From Rhodothermales bacterium (GTDB lineage Bacteria > Bacteroidota > Rhodothermia > Rhodothermales > VXPQ01): a stretch of DNA of 64,000 nt. Every line of letters begins with the position of its first letter. Position 1 is the first letter of the stretch. Below, piece by piece: positions 8,265-17,846 of this stretch. The stretch covers positions 2,266,965 through 2,330,964 of the forward strand of contig OX638295.1 of assembly GCA_951812345.1 (NCBI GenBank), read 5' to 3'. Position numbers and translations under genes: made by a program. The notes under the pieces were generated by a model. That model worked only from the letters and a program-made list of their open reading frames with translations. It was not told the DNA's origin and made no database searches.

Positions 8265-10532
8265 TTACAGGTTGTCTGCGATGTAGCCAGTGATAAGCGT
8301 GTACAGATGCAGGCGTGTCATTCCTCCGTAAATCCCGTGATTCCGGCCAGGATACATCATAAGGTCGAACTGTTTGCCGGCTTGCTGCAGCGCATCCGCC
8401 ATCTGGACTGTGTTCTGAAAATGCACGTTGTCGTCGAGATCGCCGTGTATAATCAGCAGGTCCTGATTGTCTCTCAACCGATCTGCCCATGTTACGGGCG
8501 CACTGTTCCGATACCCTTCCTCGTTGCGTTGTGGAGTGGACATATACCGCTCCGTGTAGATCGTATCGTACTGCCGCCAGCTGGTCACCGGGGCCACGGA
8601 AACGCCCAGCTCAAACGTGTCCGGTCCGTCTCCATACATCATGGACATGAGGGTCATAAAACCACCATAACTCCATCCCCATATGCCCGTACGTTCGGCA
8701 TCGATATACGGTAGCATACTAAAATGCTTCGCCGAAGCGATCTGATCCTCGGCTTCAAGGACTCCCAGTTTTTCATACGTCACACTCTTGAAGTCCTTGC
8801 TGCGTCCTCCTGTACCGCGGTTGTCCACGCTGGCAATAACCATGTCGTGTTCCTCGACAAGATACGCATGCCAGAGATACCGGCTGCCGCCCCATGCATT
8901 TTGTACAGTCTGCGACCCGGGGCCCCCGTATACATACAACAAAAGCGGATACTGCTGCGATGCATCGAAATCCGTTGGTTTGAGCATCCAGGCGTTCAGC
9001 ATGGTCCCGTCGTCCCCGGGCGCCTCGATAAACTCAGGCTCCGGCAGATTGTACGCAGCGAGCCGCTCCCGCAAGGCCGCATTGTCCTCAAGCACCTTGA
9101 CAAGGATACCATCGGCCTTGTGAAGCGTTGCGGCAAGGGGCGTTTGCACATTTGTGAACCGGTCGATGTAGTACCGCAGGTCCGACGACATATCAATATT
9201 GTGGCTGCCCGCACGCTCCGTAATCCGGACCGGCGCTGCATCCGAGTCCCGAAACGAAACCCGATACAGATGGCGCTCCAGCGGCGAAGCCGCCGTGGCC
9301 GTAAAAAAGATGGCGTCCCGATCAAGGGCAATGCCGTGAAAATTTGTAACATTCCAGCTACCTTGCGTCAACTGCCGGACGAAGGCGCCATCGTTCTCGT
9401 AGAGATACAGGTGGCGGTACCCATCCCGTTCGCTCATCCACACGAAATGTTGATCGTTGTCGAGGTACGTAATCGTTCCCCCGGCCAGATCGCCAAAACT
9501 TGTTTCTACATCAATCCACGTATCGTTTTCCTCACGAAGCACGAGGCGGGTAGACATGTCCTCCGGAGAGCCATAGAGCACATCCACCCGATTCTGCTCC
9601 CGGTTGAGACGGAAAAACCATACATACGACATACCATCCACCTCGGGAGTCCAGCCGAGGCTCGGGATATACTCCGGGTCGTCTTCGCCGGTCTGCCACG
9701 TTCCCGTATCAAAGAACCGACGCTCCCCCGACCCCACATCCACCACGCCGACGCGTATTTCGCTGTTGGCTTCGCCGGCTTTCGGATACCGAAAACGTTC
9801 GATTTCCGGATACTGCGCGCGCAGATCCGCCATAGCGAACTCCCGCGTGTTCGATTCGTCGAGTTGCACATAGGCAATCCGGGCTCCGTCAGGTGACCAT
9901 GCCCATCCGTCCCGTAATCCGAATTCCTCCTCGTACACCCAATCGGACGTGCCGTTGATTATCCTGCCGGGAGACCCATCGTCGGTAAGCCTGCGTTCCG
10001 ACATATCGGCCAGATCGACGACAAACAAATCCCGGTTTCGCACAAACGCCACGCGGCGTCCGTCAGGACTGAACTTGGCGAACATCTGAAACCCGTCTTC
10101 GCGGCGGGCAATGGGCGTCAGGTCTTGCGTCGCCAGATCGTAGAGGTAATAATAGCCCTTCGTATTGTATCGCCACACCCGTTCCGAATCGGTATATATC
10201 AGCATGGCGAACCCGTCAGGGCTGTATGCATACTCGTCGATCCCGACCGTGCGTTCCACATCCGGGGCATACAATGTCTCACCATCCACGATGGGTTCGC
10301 GTTGCTCCGTTTCAAGGTCGTACCGGATAAGATGCGCCATCTCCCCATCCTCTTCGACAAAGGTCACGACCGGTCCTTCCCCAGCCCACTTTCCTCCTTG
10401 AAACGATGCGGAAACAAACATTCCGGAAGCGTGAATGTCTTCCAGCGTAAGCATGGGCGTTTCTGCCTCCTGCGCCATCGCAGCTGCCGGGATCAGCGCC
10501 GCAAACAAGCATATCGAAATGTATCTGTACAT
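8265..10532 (-). CDS. dipeptidyl-peptidase IV-type serine peptidase (S9B), exported
   Basis: Removes Xaa-Pro-type dipeptides from peptides, probably in the periplasm. Seen in 755 residues: a signal peptide (MYRYISICLFAALIPAAAMA), a beta-propeller N-terminal domain with WSPDG-like blades, and a C-terminal alpha/beta hydrolase with nucleophile GWSYGGF, aspartate in GDLDDNVHF and histidine in GRNHGI. The start at 10532 was chosen because it opens directly with the signal peptide; 32 more open codons upstream lack one. First gene of a six-gene run ending with pdxA. Confidence 0.93.
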   Translation of the reverse strand: MYRYISICLFAALIPAAAMAQEAETPMLTLEDIHASGMFVSASFQGGKWAGEGPVVTFVEEDGEMAHLIRYDLETEQREPIVDGETLYAPDVERTVGIDEYAYSPDGFAMLIYTDSERVWRYNTKGYYYLYDLATQDLTPIARREDGFQMFAKFSPDGRRVAFVRNRDLFVVDLADMSERRLTDDGSPGRIINGTSDWVYEEEFGLRDGWAWSPDGARIAYVQLDESNTREFAMADLRAQYPEIERFRYPKAGEANSEIRVGVVDVGSGERRFFDTGTWQTGEDDPEYIPSLGWTPEVDGMSYVWFFRLNREQNRVDVLYGSPEDMSTRLVLREENDTWIDVETSFGDLAGGTITYLDNDQHFVWMSERDGYRHLYLYENDGAFVRQLTQGSWNVTNFHGIALDRDAIFFTATAASPLERHLYRVSFRDSDAAPVRITERAGSHNIDMSSDLRYYIDRFTNVQTPLAATLHKADGILVKVLEDNAALRERLAAYNLPEPEFIEAPGDDGTMLNAWMLKPTDFDASQQYPLLLYVYGGPGSQTVQNAWGGSRYLWHAYLVEEHDMVIASVDNRGTGGRSKDFKSVTYEKLGVLEAEDQIASAKHFSMLPYIDAERTGIWGWSYGGFMTLMSMMYGDGPDTFELGVSVAPVTSWRQYDTIYTERYMSTPQRNEEGYRNSAPVTWADRLRDNQDLLIIHGDLDDNVHFQNTVQMADALQQAGKQFDLMMYPGRNHGIYGGMTRLHLYTLITGYIADNL

Positions 10533-10724
10533 GATGTTGATATCCGGATGGATCGTGCGAGTTCGTAGAACGCCCCGTTGTATAATGCAAAAATGACCCC
10601 GTGACGCCGCAGTCCGTAAATTATCCATGCGAACGCCAAAAAGCGACTCCGATTATGTACCCGGTGTGAGATTGCGATATATTGCGCGTCGCAACGAATC
10701 CGAAACCACTACCCCGTACCGACC

Positions 10725-11885
10725 TTGCTCCGGCCTCTCACTCAAGAGAAATCTTCCGCTACCGGGCGCCGCGAGACAGACGTATTGTATTCACACACAA
10801 GAACCCACATCCACCTGGATCGGCTACAGCACAACACAGACATTCTTCGCAAATACGCCGGGAAAGCCCCGCTGATGGCCATCGTGAAATCAGATGCATA
10901 TGGCCATGGCATCCTGCGCACCGCCCGGACGCTGGCGCAGCATGGCGTACGCTGGTTTGGCGTGGCCACAACCGCTGAGGGTCTGCTGTTGCGCGAAGGT
11001 GGCATCGAGGAGCGTATTCTGGTCCTTACCGCACCGCCTGTCAAGCACCTGCATGTCTTACCCGAACATGAACTCGAGGTCACGGTCTCCTTTCCTGAGA
11101 TCGCCGACGCCGTGCTCGAATGTGCCACCAATACGTTTCGCGTACATGTCAAGGTGGATACGGGCATGGGGCGTATCGGCATAGCCCCCGGGCAAGCCGA
11201 ACAGATCGTAACCCGTCTCGATCGGGCCCCGCACGTGAAAATCGCCGGCCTGTGGACTCACCTCGCCACAGCCTACAGTGACGCCGGGTTTGCACACGAG
11301 CAATTGGAACGTTTCGATCACATCGTCGCGAAGGTTGGAGATGCTGCAGAAACCATACACGCGACAGCTACGGGCAGCATCCTCAGATTCCCCGAAGCGA
11401 CTTCCTGGGATCGGTCCATAGCGCGCGCAGGAATCGGGTTTTACGGATACGCCGGATTCGCGGAGGATTACGGACTGCGCCCGGCGATGACGCTCTATTC
11501 GAAGGTTACTCACCTGAAAAAAGTCACAGCCGGTACAAACATATCCTATGGACGTACGTGGACAGCAGATCGCACCACATCCATCGCCACTGTCGGAGCA
11601 GGATATGCGGATGGTTATCCGAGAATTCTCAGCAACCGGGCCTTCGTGAGCATTCGGGGGGAAAGATACCCGGTAGTGGGAACCGTATGCATGAATATGT
11701 TCATGGTCGATACGGGACTGGAGCACAACATCGCCGTGGGGGACGACGTGATGCTCTTCGGAGCGGAGGAAAAACATGGAAAAACCGGACCTGACGCCAG
11801 AGACCTGGCAACATGGGCCGAAACCATTTCGCATGAAATACTGGCCGGCGTCCCGGCCCATGTGCCGCGAATATACATCCACTGA
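10725..11885 (+). CDS. alr: alanine racemase
   Basis: PLP-dependent interconversion of L- and D-alanine for cell-wall synthesis. Seen: THIHLDRLQHN at the N-terminus, PLP lysine in AIVKSDAYGHG, VKVDTGMGRIG, and VGTVCMNMFMVD near the C-terminal active-site tyrosine domain. No ATG fits; the frame opens with TTG at 10725, and a TTG at 10785 is an alternative that would give a more usual N-terminus. Divergent from the DPP-IV gene, with under 200 bp between them for two promoters. Length 386 (family about 360-380). Confidence 0.93.
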   Translation: MLRPLTQEKSSATGRRETDVLYSHTRTHIHLDRLQHNTDILRKYAGKAPLMAIVKSDAYGHGILRTARTLAQHGVRWFGVATTAEGLLLREGGIEERILVLTAPPVKHLHVLPEHELEVTVSFPEIADAVLECATNTFRVHVKVDTGMGRIGIAPGQAEQIVTRLDRAPHVKIAGLWTHLATAYSDAGFAHEQLERFDHIVAKVGDAAETIHATATGSILRFPEATSWDRSIARAGIGFYGYAGFAEDYGLRPAMTLYSKVTHLKKVTAGTNISYGRTWTADRTTSIATVGAGYADGYPRILSNRAFVSIRGERYPVVGTVCMNMFMVDTGLEHNIAVGDDVMLFGAEEKHGKTGPDARDLATWAETISHEILAGVPAHVPRIYIH

Positions 11886-11990
11886 GGCATCTCCCGGCGC
11901 CGTATGTGCGTTTCATTGCCGAATTTGACGTATATTTTAAAAATGTGGTATTTCAAAGCTACTTGGGCTATTTGGGGCTAATCAACCGGC

Positions 11991-12701
11991 ATGAACACAC
12001 CTGCAGATCCTTCGGATATCACCATCCTCGTCGTGGATGACGAGGAAGACGTGGTGGAAATGGTCTCCCATTTCCTGGAAGAGGCGAAATACAAGGTACA
12101 TAAAGCCTACGACGGCGAAGAAGCCCTTGCCAAGGCAACGCCCGACACGAATGTCATACTGCTTGACATCATGCTGCCGAAACTCGACGGCATCGAGGTG
12201 TGCAAACAACTGCGTTCACGGATTGCTACAGAAACGATTCCGATTATTTTCCTGACGGCCAAAACGGAGGAAAAGGATCAGATCAGGGGACTCATGGCCG
12301 GCGGAGATAATTATCTCATGAAACCGGTCTCGTCGGCAGTGATTCTGGCACATGTCCAGGCGGCGCTCCGGTTGTCAGGCATCCGGGAACGAAAATTTAT
12401 CGAGATCAACAGTCTCAAGATCTACGAGGACGAGCACCGCGCCACGATCAAAAACGAGGACATCGGTCTCACTGAAACCGAGTTCAGCCTGTTGCTCTAC
12501 CTTGTTCGCCATCCTCTCAAGGCATTCAGCCGCAAACAATTACTCGAAACAATCTGGGAGGACGCTATGATGGTTACGGAGCGTACGGTGGATGCACACA
12601 TCAAGAACCTGCGTGAGAAACTCGGCGACTTCGCCCGGCATATTCAGACGGTGCGGGGCGTCGGTTACCGCTTCTCGCAAGAAGCGGAAGAAGTCGGATA
12701 A
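11991..12701 (+). CDS. PhoB/OmpR-family response regulator
   Basis: Cytosolic DNA-binding partner of the kinase encoded 51 bp downstream. Seen in 236 residues: receiver domain with acidic pair VVDDEED, phospho-acceptor aspartate in ILLDIMLPKLDG, threonine/lysine switch region IFLTAKT, then a winged-helix domain with FSRKQLLETIW and RTVDAHIKNLREKLG ending GVGYRF. An A/T-rich stretch at about 11925-11950 upstream may hold the promoter. Kinase and regulator together resemble PhoR/PhoB or VicK/VicR pairs, but the stimulus cannot be read from sequence. Confidence 0.94.
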   Translation: MNTPADPSDITILVVDDEEDVVEMVSHFLEEAKYKVHKAYDGEEALAKATPDTNVILLDIMLPKLDGIEVCKQLRSRIATETIPIIFLTAKTEEKDQIRGLMAGGDNYLMKPVSSAVILAHVQAALRLSGIRERKFIEINSLKIYEDEHRATIKNEDIGLTETEFSLLLYLVRHPLKAFSRKQLLETIWEDAMMVTERTVDAHIKNLREKLGDFARHIQTVRGVGYRFSQEAEEVG

Positions 12702-12752
12702 TCGGCGGGGCAGCGTTTCGGTATCGCGCCGGGACCGCAGGGCGCGACAGCA

Positions 12753-14231
12753 ATGAGGTTTACCGGATTCAGGTCCGGTTTCATCAACAAGGTTTCCAGG
12801 TCCATGGGCTTGCTGAAGCGACTCACTGATTTCGTCATTCCCAGGCGAGCCTCGACGCAAACGTGGATGATTCTCACGTTTACCCTGTTCGTAGGCCCGC
12901 CTGTCGTGGCCGTAGGAATCTATGCTGCTTTCGCGATGCATGGCCAGACACAGGAATTGGCTCGCAGTACACTGCTCCGTCATGCTGAACGGATCGCCGA
13001 CCGTATCGAGGACGCCGATTCCGCGGACGAACAACGCGCAATGATTTCGGAGATCGGCGCCTTGACGGATCTTCGCATCGATATCGTACCGGCCCAGACA
13101 GCCCTGCGCCATACCGATGTCTCAACACAAGTCCATTTTCTTCCGGAAGAAAGCCCTTCCCAGGCCGATCCGGTCCGTTTCGTCGAGCGCCCCGACCCCG
13201 ACGGCCGGATCGTACTGTATACCCTGCTTTTCCACGAACCTACCGGCCTGATCGTATCCGTGGGGCAACCGGAATCGCCGCTGGTATCCATGGTCCACAA
13301 TATACACACAACGCTTATCGTGAGCCTAAGCCTCATCCTGCTCCTTGCACTGGCGGGAAGCTGGGTCGCCACCAACAAAATCACAACCCCTCTTCAGGCC
13401 CTCAACAACTCGGCCAGGCGCATTGCGGAAGGCAATCCGGGCGAAAACATCGAGGTGGATTCTCGCGCTGCCGAATTTCGCGTCCTTGCCGTGAGCCTGA
13501 ACCGCATGTCCGCCGGTTTCCAGAGGCAAATCAATGAACTGCAGAGTCTGACGCAACTGCAAAACGAATTCATCGGCAACGTGGGCCATGAAGTGCGCAA
13601 CCCGACGTTTGCCGTAAGCGGATACCTCGAAGCGCTTGGCAGCGATTCGCTGACCCCCGAAAAACGCCGGCGCTACGCCGAAAAGGGACTTGCGAATCTG
13701 CATCGGCTCCAAACGCTTTTCAGCGATCTTATCGAGATTGCCCGGCTCGAATACCGGGAAGACCTCATCAATCCGGCCCCCTTCGAATTGTCCGAAATGC
13801 TCCGCGAAATCGGCGACACCCTGGAGTCGAAAGTAAAAGAAAAGGGACTGCATCTCGAACTGGAAAATCCTCCCGAATATGTGTATGCCGACCCGAATCG
13901 TATCCGGCAGGTTATAACCAATCTGGTCGAGAATGCCATTTCCTACACCGACGAAGGGACTGTTCGGTGCCGTTGCCAAAGGCGGCTCGATAAGGTACGC
14001 ATCGAGGTCATCGACACGGGTCGCGGTATCGAGGAACACCATCTCGACAGGGTGTTCGAGCGGTTTTACCGCGTCGATCCGGACCGGGCGCGCCAAAGCG
14101 GCGGTTCGGGCCTGGGACTCAGCATCGTTCATCAGATACTGCGCGCGCACAACGAACCTGTCTACGTGGAGAGCACGTTCGGTCGAGGCTCCCGCTTCTG
14201 GTTCGAGTTACCGCTTGCCAATCCTGCATAG
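12753..14231 (+). CDS. sensor histidine kinase (HAMP, HisKA, HATPase_c)
   Basis: Inner-membrane kinase phosphorylating the preceding regulator. Seen in 492 residues: a first membrane helix around 36-58, an extracytoplasmic sensor of about 130 residues, a second helix near 190-210, HAMP (ATNKITTPLQALNNSARRIA), H-box FIGNVGHEVRNP with phospho-histidine, N-box NLVENAISYTDEG, G1 box DTGRGIEE, F-box FERFYR and G2 GSGLGLSI. An internal ATG at 12804 is an alternative start. The H-box phenylalanine/proline pattern is canonical. No ligand-binding fold is recognised in the sensor domain. Confidence 0.93.
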   Translation: MRFTGFRSGFINKVSRSMGLLKRLTDFVIPRRASTQTWMILTFTLFVGPPVVAVGIYAAFAMHGQTQELARSTLLRHAERIADRIEDADSADEQRAMISEIGALTDLRIDIVPAQTALRHTDVSTQVHFLPEESPSQADPVRFVERPDPDGRIVLYTLLFHEPTGLIVSVGQPESPLVSMVHNIHTTLIVSLSLILLLALAGSWVATNKITTPLQALNNSARRIAEGNPGENIEVDSRAAEFRVLAVSLNRMSAGFQRQINELQSLTQLQNEFIGNVGHEVRNPTFAVSGYLEALGSDSLTPEKRRRYAEKGLANLHRLQTLFSDLIEIARLEYREDLINPAPFELSEMLREIGDTLESKVKEKGLHLELENPPEYVYADPNRIRQVITNLVENAISYTDEGTVRCRCQRRLDKVRIEVIDTGRGIEEHHLDRVFERFYRVDPDRARQSGGSGLGLSIVHQILRAHNEPVYVESTFGRGSRFWFELPLANPA

Positions 14232-14296
14232 GGATACCCTAACCCCGCTTTCTGGAAATCCTGACCTCTTCTTCGTATTTTCACAATTGATGTGCC

Positions 14297-14354
14297 GGAT
14301 ACTCTGACCAAAACCGCTTCGCTCAGCGCTTCGCGGACTTACTCAGAGTATCCT
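14297..14354. repeat. GGATACTC repeat family, mini copy
   Basis: A 58-bp palindromic copy made only of the two arms: GGATACTCTGACCAAAACCG and GGACTTACTCAGAGTATCCT. It lies between the kinase stop and the E1 start, where it could act as a hairpin in the transcript. Confidence 0.8.
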
Positions 14355-14370
14355 GTCCTAATACGTTCTT

Positions 14371-16527
14371 ATGGCGACAATGAAGGATAAACATCGGAAA
14401 AAGACAGCCCAGGATCGGGAAGCGCTTCTTCACCCCGACCCTGGTCATGGCAATGGACACACCTCCGAAGCGACTATACCAGGTATAGCCTATGCCGAGG
14501 ATCTGAATGTGGACAAGCTGACCGCTGGCGATTTCGACGGAAAGCAACTCCGTGAAGCATACCGTACGATGCTACTGGCCAGGCGCCTCGATGAAAAGAT
14601 GCTGACCCTGCTCAAGCAGGGCAAGGGTTTCTTTCACGCAGGATGTGCCGGCCATGAAGCCGCCCAAGCGGCCATCGGCATGTATGTACAGCCCGGGCAC
14701 GATTGGTTCTGCATGTACTACCGGGACCTGTGCATTTCTCTTTCCGTCGGCATGACTGCACGAGACACCTTGCTCGCTCATCTTGCCAAGGCCAACGACC
14801 CGAGTTCCGGGGGACGACAAATGTCCCAGCATTACGGCGCGCGAGAACTCAACATTGTGGCGGCGTCATCTTCCGTGGGCTCGCAGTTCCTTCCCGCGCT
14901 TGGCTTCGCTATGGCCGTGCAGCGCCGGGGGGAAGACGCTTTCGTGTATGTATCCGCCGGAGAAGGGGCTACGTCCCAAGGCGCTTTTCACGAGGCGCTG
15001 AACTGGGCCTCCCGCATCAAGGCGCCTGTGCTCTTTTTTGTTCAGGACAACAAATTCGCTATTTCGGTGCCGGTGCAGGACCAGATCGCCGGAGGCACCC
15101 CGTACAAACTGGCTGCGGGATACGAGGGGCTGAAACGTATCCGGGTTGACGGAACGGATTTTTTCAAAATGGCGGCAGCGTCGAGGCGAGCCATCGAACA
15201 CATCCGGAGCGGCCAGGGACCGGTATGCCTCGTGGCCGATGTGGTTCGCCTTTTCCCCCACTCCTCCTCCGATAACCATGCCAAATACCGCTCTTCCGAA
15301 GAATTGTCGGAAGCCCAGGAAGTCGATCCGCTCCTCTTAATGGAAATGACCCTCATCGAGGAAGGCGTTCTGGACGTACATGCGGTCGAGGAAATGGAGC
15401 AGGAGATTCGCAAGGAACTAGACGAAGCAGCCGCGTGGGCGCTGGAGCAAAGCGACCCAACGCCGGAAAGCGCGACCCGCCATGTCTTGTTCGAAGGAGA
15501 CCTCGGCATCGATTACGAGGCCTCGGAGCCAACCGGCGAGCCGATGGTCATGGTGGACGCCGTCAACGCTGCCCTGAAAGAAGAAATGGCGCGCGACGAG
15601 CACGTAATCGTCTACGGCGAAGACGTAGCCGGGGAAAAGGGCGGCGTGTTCAAGGCAACCCGGGATCTGACCGATTTGTTCGGGGCCGATCGCTGTTTCA
15701 ACTCGCCGCTGGCCGAAGCATCCGTGGTGGGCACCGCAATGGGCCTGGCTGCTTCCGGCTACACGCCGGTGGTGGAAATACAATTCGCCGATTACATCTG
15801 GCCGGCCATGCAACATATCCGCAGTCAGGTGTCCTCGCTTCGGTACCGGTCGAACAACAAGTGGAGTTGCCCCATGGTCATCCGCGTGCCGTCCGGCGGG
15901 TATATCCACGGAGGCTTATACCACTCCCAGAACATCGAGGCCATGTTTGCGCACTTCCCCGGCCTCCAGGTAGCTATGCCTTCTATCGCTTCCGACGCAA
16001 AGGGCCTTTTGAAAACGGCCATCCGGAGTCAGGACCCCATTCTGTTCCTCGAACACAAGGCGCTATACCGCCTGGCCGCCGCGCGCACTCCCGTAGCGGA
16101 CGAAAACGGCTACCTTCCTTTCGGCAAGGCGCGCGTAGCGCGCGAAGGCAGCGATCTGACCATCGTTACCTGGGGAATGATCGTCCACAAATCCACGCAC
16201 GCCGCCAACCGGCTGGAGCGGGAAGACAATGTCTCCGCAGAGATCATCGACATCCGGACCATGCTTCCGCTGGACATGGAGACGATCCTCGCCTCGGTCA
16301 ACAAAACGAACCGTGTACTGATCGCCTACGAAGACCATGAGTTCATGGGCTTCGGCGCGGAAATCGCCGCAAGGATCGCGGACGAAGCATTTGCCTTGCT
16401 GGACGCGCCGGTGCGACGTCTGGGCAGCGCATTTACCTACGTTCCTTTTTCAGGCCCCCTCGAAAAAGCGGTCTTGCCCCAGGACGAGGACATTTACATC
16501 GCCGCAAGAGGCCTGCTGGATTATTAA
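14371..16527 (+). CDS. 2-oxoacid dehydrogenase E1, fused alpha and beta subunits (branched-chain/pyruvate type)
   Basis: Thiamine-diphosphate decarboxylase component of a 2-oxoacid dehydrogenase complex, probably branched-chain 2-oxoacids. Seen in 718 residues: alpha half with GCAGHEAAQAAIG, the ThDP motif GEGATSQGAFHEALNWAS and a phosphorylation-loop-like PHSSSDNHAKYRS; beta half starting about residue 390 with VYGEDVAGEKGGVFKAT, SPLAEASVVG and EIQFADYIWPAM. The alpha-beta fusion in one chain is common in Bacteroidota. No E2 or E3 gene lies in this window. It needs ThDP, whose synthesis genes lie at 57-63 kb. Confidence 0.92.
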   Translation: MATMKDKHRKKTAQDREALLHPDPGHGNGHTSEATIPGIAYAEDLNVDKLTAGDFDGKQLREAYRTMLLARRLDEKMLTLLKQGKGFFHAGCAGHEAAQAAIGMYVQPGHDWFCMYYRDLCISLSVGMTARDTLLAHLAKANDPSSGGRQMSQHYGARELNIVAASSSVGSQFLPALGFAMAVQRRGEDAFVYVSAGEGATSQGAFHEALNWASRIKAPVLFFVQDNKFAISVPVQDQIAGGTPYKLAAGYEGLKRIRVDGTDFFKMAAASRRAIEHIRSGQGPVCLVADVVRLFPHSSSDNHAKYRSSEELSEAQEVDPLLLMEMTLIEEGVLDVHAVEEMEQEIRKELDEAAAWALEQSDPTPESATRHVLFEGDLGIDYEASEPTGEPMVMVDAVNAALKEEMARDEHVIVYGEDVAGEKGGVFKATRDLTDLFGADRCFNSPLAEASVVGTAMGLAASGYTPVVEIQFADYIWPAMQHIRSQVSSLRYRSNNKWSCPMVIRVPSGGYIHGGLYHSQNIEAMFAHFPGLQVAMPSIASDAKGLLKTAIRSQDPILFLEHKALYRLAAARTPVADENGYLPFGKARVAREGSDLTIVTWGMIVHKSTHAANRLEREDNVSAEIIDIRTMLPLDMETILASVNKTNRVLIAYEDHEFMGFGAEIAARIADEAFALLDAPVRRLGSAFTYVPFSGPLEKAVLPQDEDIYIAARGLLDY

Positions 16528-16578
16528 AGAATACTCTGATCAAAACCGCTTCGATCAGCGCTTGAAGGATACTTTGAG
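16528..16578. repeat. GGATACTC repeat family, mini copy (diverged)
   Basis: Starts on the base after the E1 stop codon. Arms GAATACTCTGATCAAAACCG and GAAGGATACTTTGAG; the second arm is worn and pairs poorly. It lies between two convergent genes. Confidence 0.65.
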
Positions 16579-16596
16579 ACAAACGTACAGGCGTTT

Positions 16597-17766
16597 CTAT
16601 GCGGCGGCAAGCGCAGCATCCAGATCGGCGATCAGATCCGTCTCTTCCTCCACACCCACCGAGAGCCGCATCAGGGAATCGGTGATCCCAAACGCCGCCC
16701 GCTCTTCCTGGGAAAGGGAGGCATGCGTCATCGTGGCCGGGTGTTCAATGAGGCTTTCCACCCCCCCGAGGCTTTCCGCCAACGAAACGATGCGTAGTTC
16801 CGCCATCATGCGAACAGCCTCTTCCTTACGATCACTCGCCAGCGAAAACGACAGCATCCCCCCGAAATCCCGCATCTGTTTGCGGGCCGTCCCGTAGCCG
16901 TGGTCGTCAGGCAAACCCGGATAATGCACGCGCCCCACTTTCGGGTGCTCCCGGAGAAAGGTTGCTATCGCACGGGCATTCCGGCAATGCCGCTCCATAC
17001 GCAGATGCAGCGTCTTCGTGCTGCGCAGCACCAGAAAGCAATCCAGGGGGGCAGGGGCTGCACCCGAGGCCATCACCTGAAACCGGAGACTTTCGGCCCA
17101 CGCGTCGTCGTTCGTCAGCACAGCGCCGCCAATCACATCGGAGTGGCCCCCAAGGTATTTGGTCGTGGAATGCAGGGACAGATCTGCCCCGAGAGCCAGC
17201 GGCTGCTGAAGAAACGGCGATGCAAACGTATTGTCCACGGCCACGTCGACCCCCGAAGCATGAGCTATTTCGGATACGGCCGCAATATCCACCACCCGCA
17301 ACAACGGATTCGTGGGTGTCTCGATCCATACCAGTTTCGTTTCCGGCCGTACAGCAGCCTCCACGGCCTGCAGGTCGGTCATATCCACAAAACTGAAGAC
17401 AAGGCCGTAGGGCTCGAACACTTCCCGAAAGAGACGAATCGTGCCGGCATAGATATCAGCCATACCCAGTACATGATCGCCGGGCCGCAGTCGCTTCAGC
17501 ATAGCATCGAGGGCGGCCATGCCCGAAGCAAAGCAAATGCCGTGCGCCGCACCTTCCAACGCAGCAAGGTTTCCTTCCAGCGCCGTACGCGTCGGATTGG
17601 AGACACGCGCATATTCGTATCCCCGGTGCTCTGCGGGGGCCTCCTGCACGAATGTCGAGGTCTGGTACACGGGGGTCATGATCGCGCCCGTGACGGGGTC
17701 CGGCTTCTGCCCCGCATGAACGGCTAATGTGCCGAATCCCTGGGATTGTCGGGTATTGTTCGCCAT
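16597..17766 (-). CDS. trans-sulfuration PLP enzyme (cystathionine gamma-synthase/gamma-lyase family)
   Basis: Cytosolic Cys/Met-metabolism PLP enzyme. Seen in 389 residues: TLAVHAGQKPDPVTGAI at the N-terminus, PVYQTSTF, the PLP stacking tyrosine region, GxxxSG-type SGMAALDAM, PLP lysine in STTKYLGGHSDV and the C-terminal ESLGGVESLIEHPATMTH. Start at 17766 gives the normal family N-terminus; the frame runs 56 codons further back but across another gene's terminator. Synthase, gamma-lyase and O-acetylhomoserine sulfhydrylase functions cannot be separated by eye; the SLGGVESLIEHP block fits CGS/CGL best. Confidence 0.9.
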   Translation of the reverse strand: MANNTRQSQGFGTLAVHAGQKPDPVTGAIMTPVYQTSTFVQEAPAEHRGYEYARVSNPTRTALEGNLAALEGAAHGICFASGMAALDAMLKRLRPGDHVLGMADIYAGTIRLFREVFEPYGLVFSFVDMTDLQAVEAAVRPETKLVWIETPTNPLLRVVDIAAVSEIAHASGVDVAVDNTFASPFLQQPLALGADLSLHSTTKYLGGHSDVIGGAVLTNDDAWAESLRFQVMASGAAPAPLDCFLVLRSTKTLHLRMERHCRNARAIATFLREHPKVGRVHYPGLPDDHGYGTARKQMRDFGGMLSFSLASDRKEEAVRMMAELRIVSLAESLGGVESLIEHPATMTHASLSQEERAAFGITDSLMRLSVGVEEETDLIADLDAALAAA

Positions 17767-17776
17767 GGCAATTTTG

Positions 17777-17814
17777 CAAAAAGAAAGAACCCGAACCTGA
17801 GATTCAGGTCCGGG
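17777..17814 (-). terminator. rho-independent terminator of the TPR lipoprotein gene
   Basis: On the minus strand, stem CCCGGACCTGA / TCAGGTTCGGG with a 3-base loop (one G-T pair), followed by GTTCTTTCTTTTTGC. It lies 33 bp past the stop of the TPR gene and 10 bp before the next start. Confidence 0.88.
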
Positions 17815-17846
17815 CTCCGTTTGGTTCGGAAAAAGATGCGGGAAGG

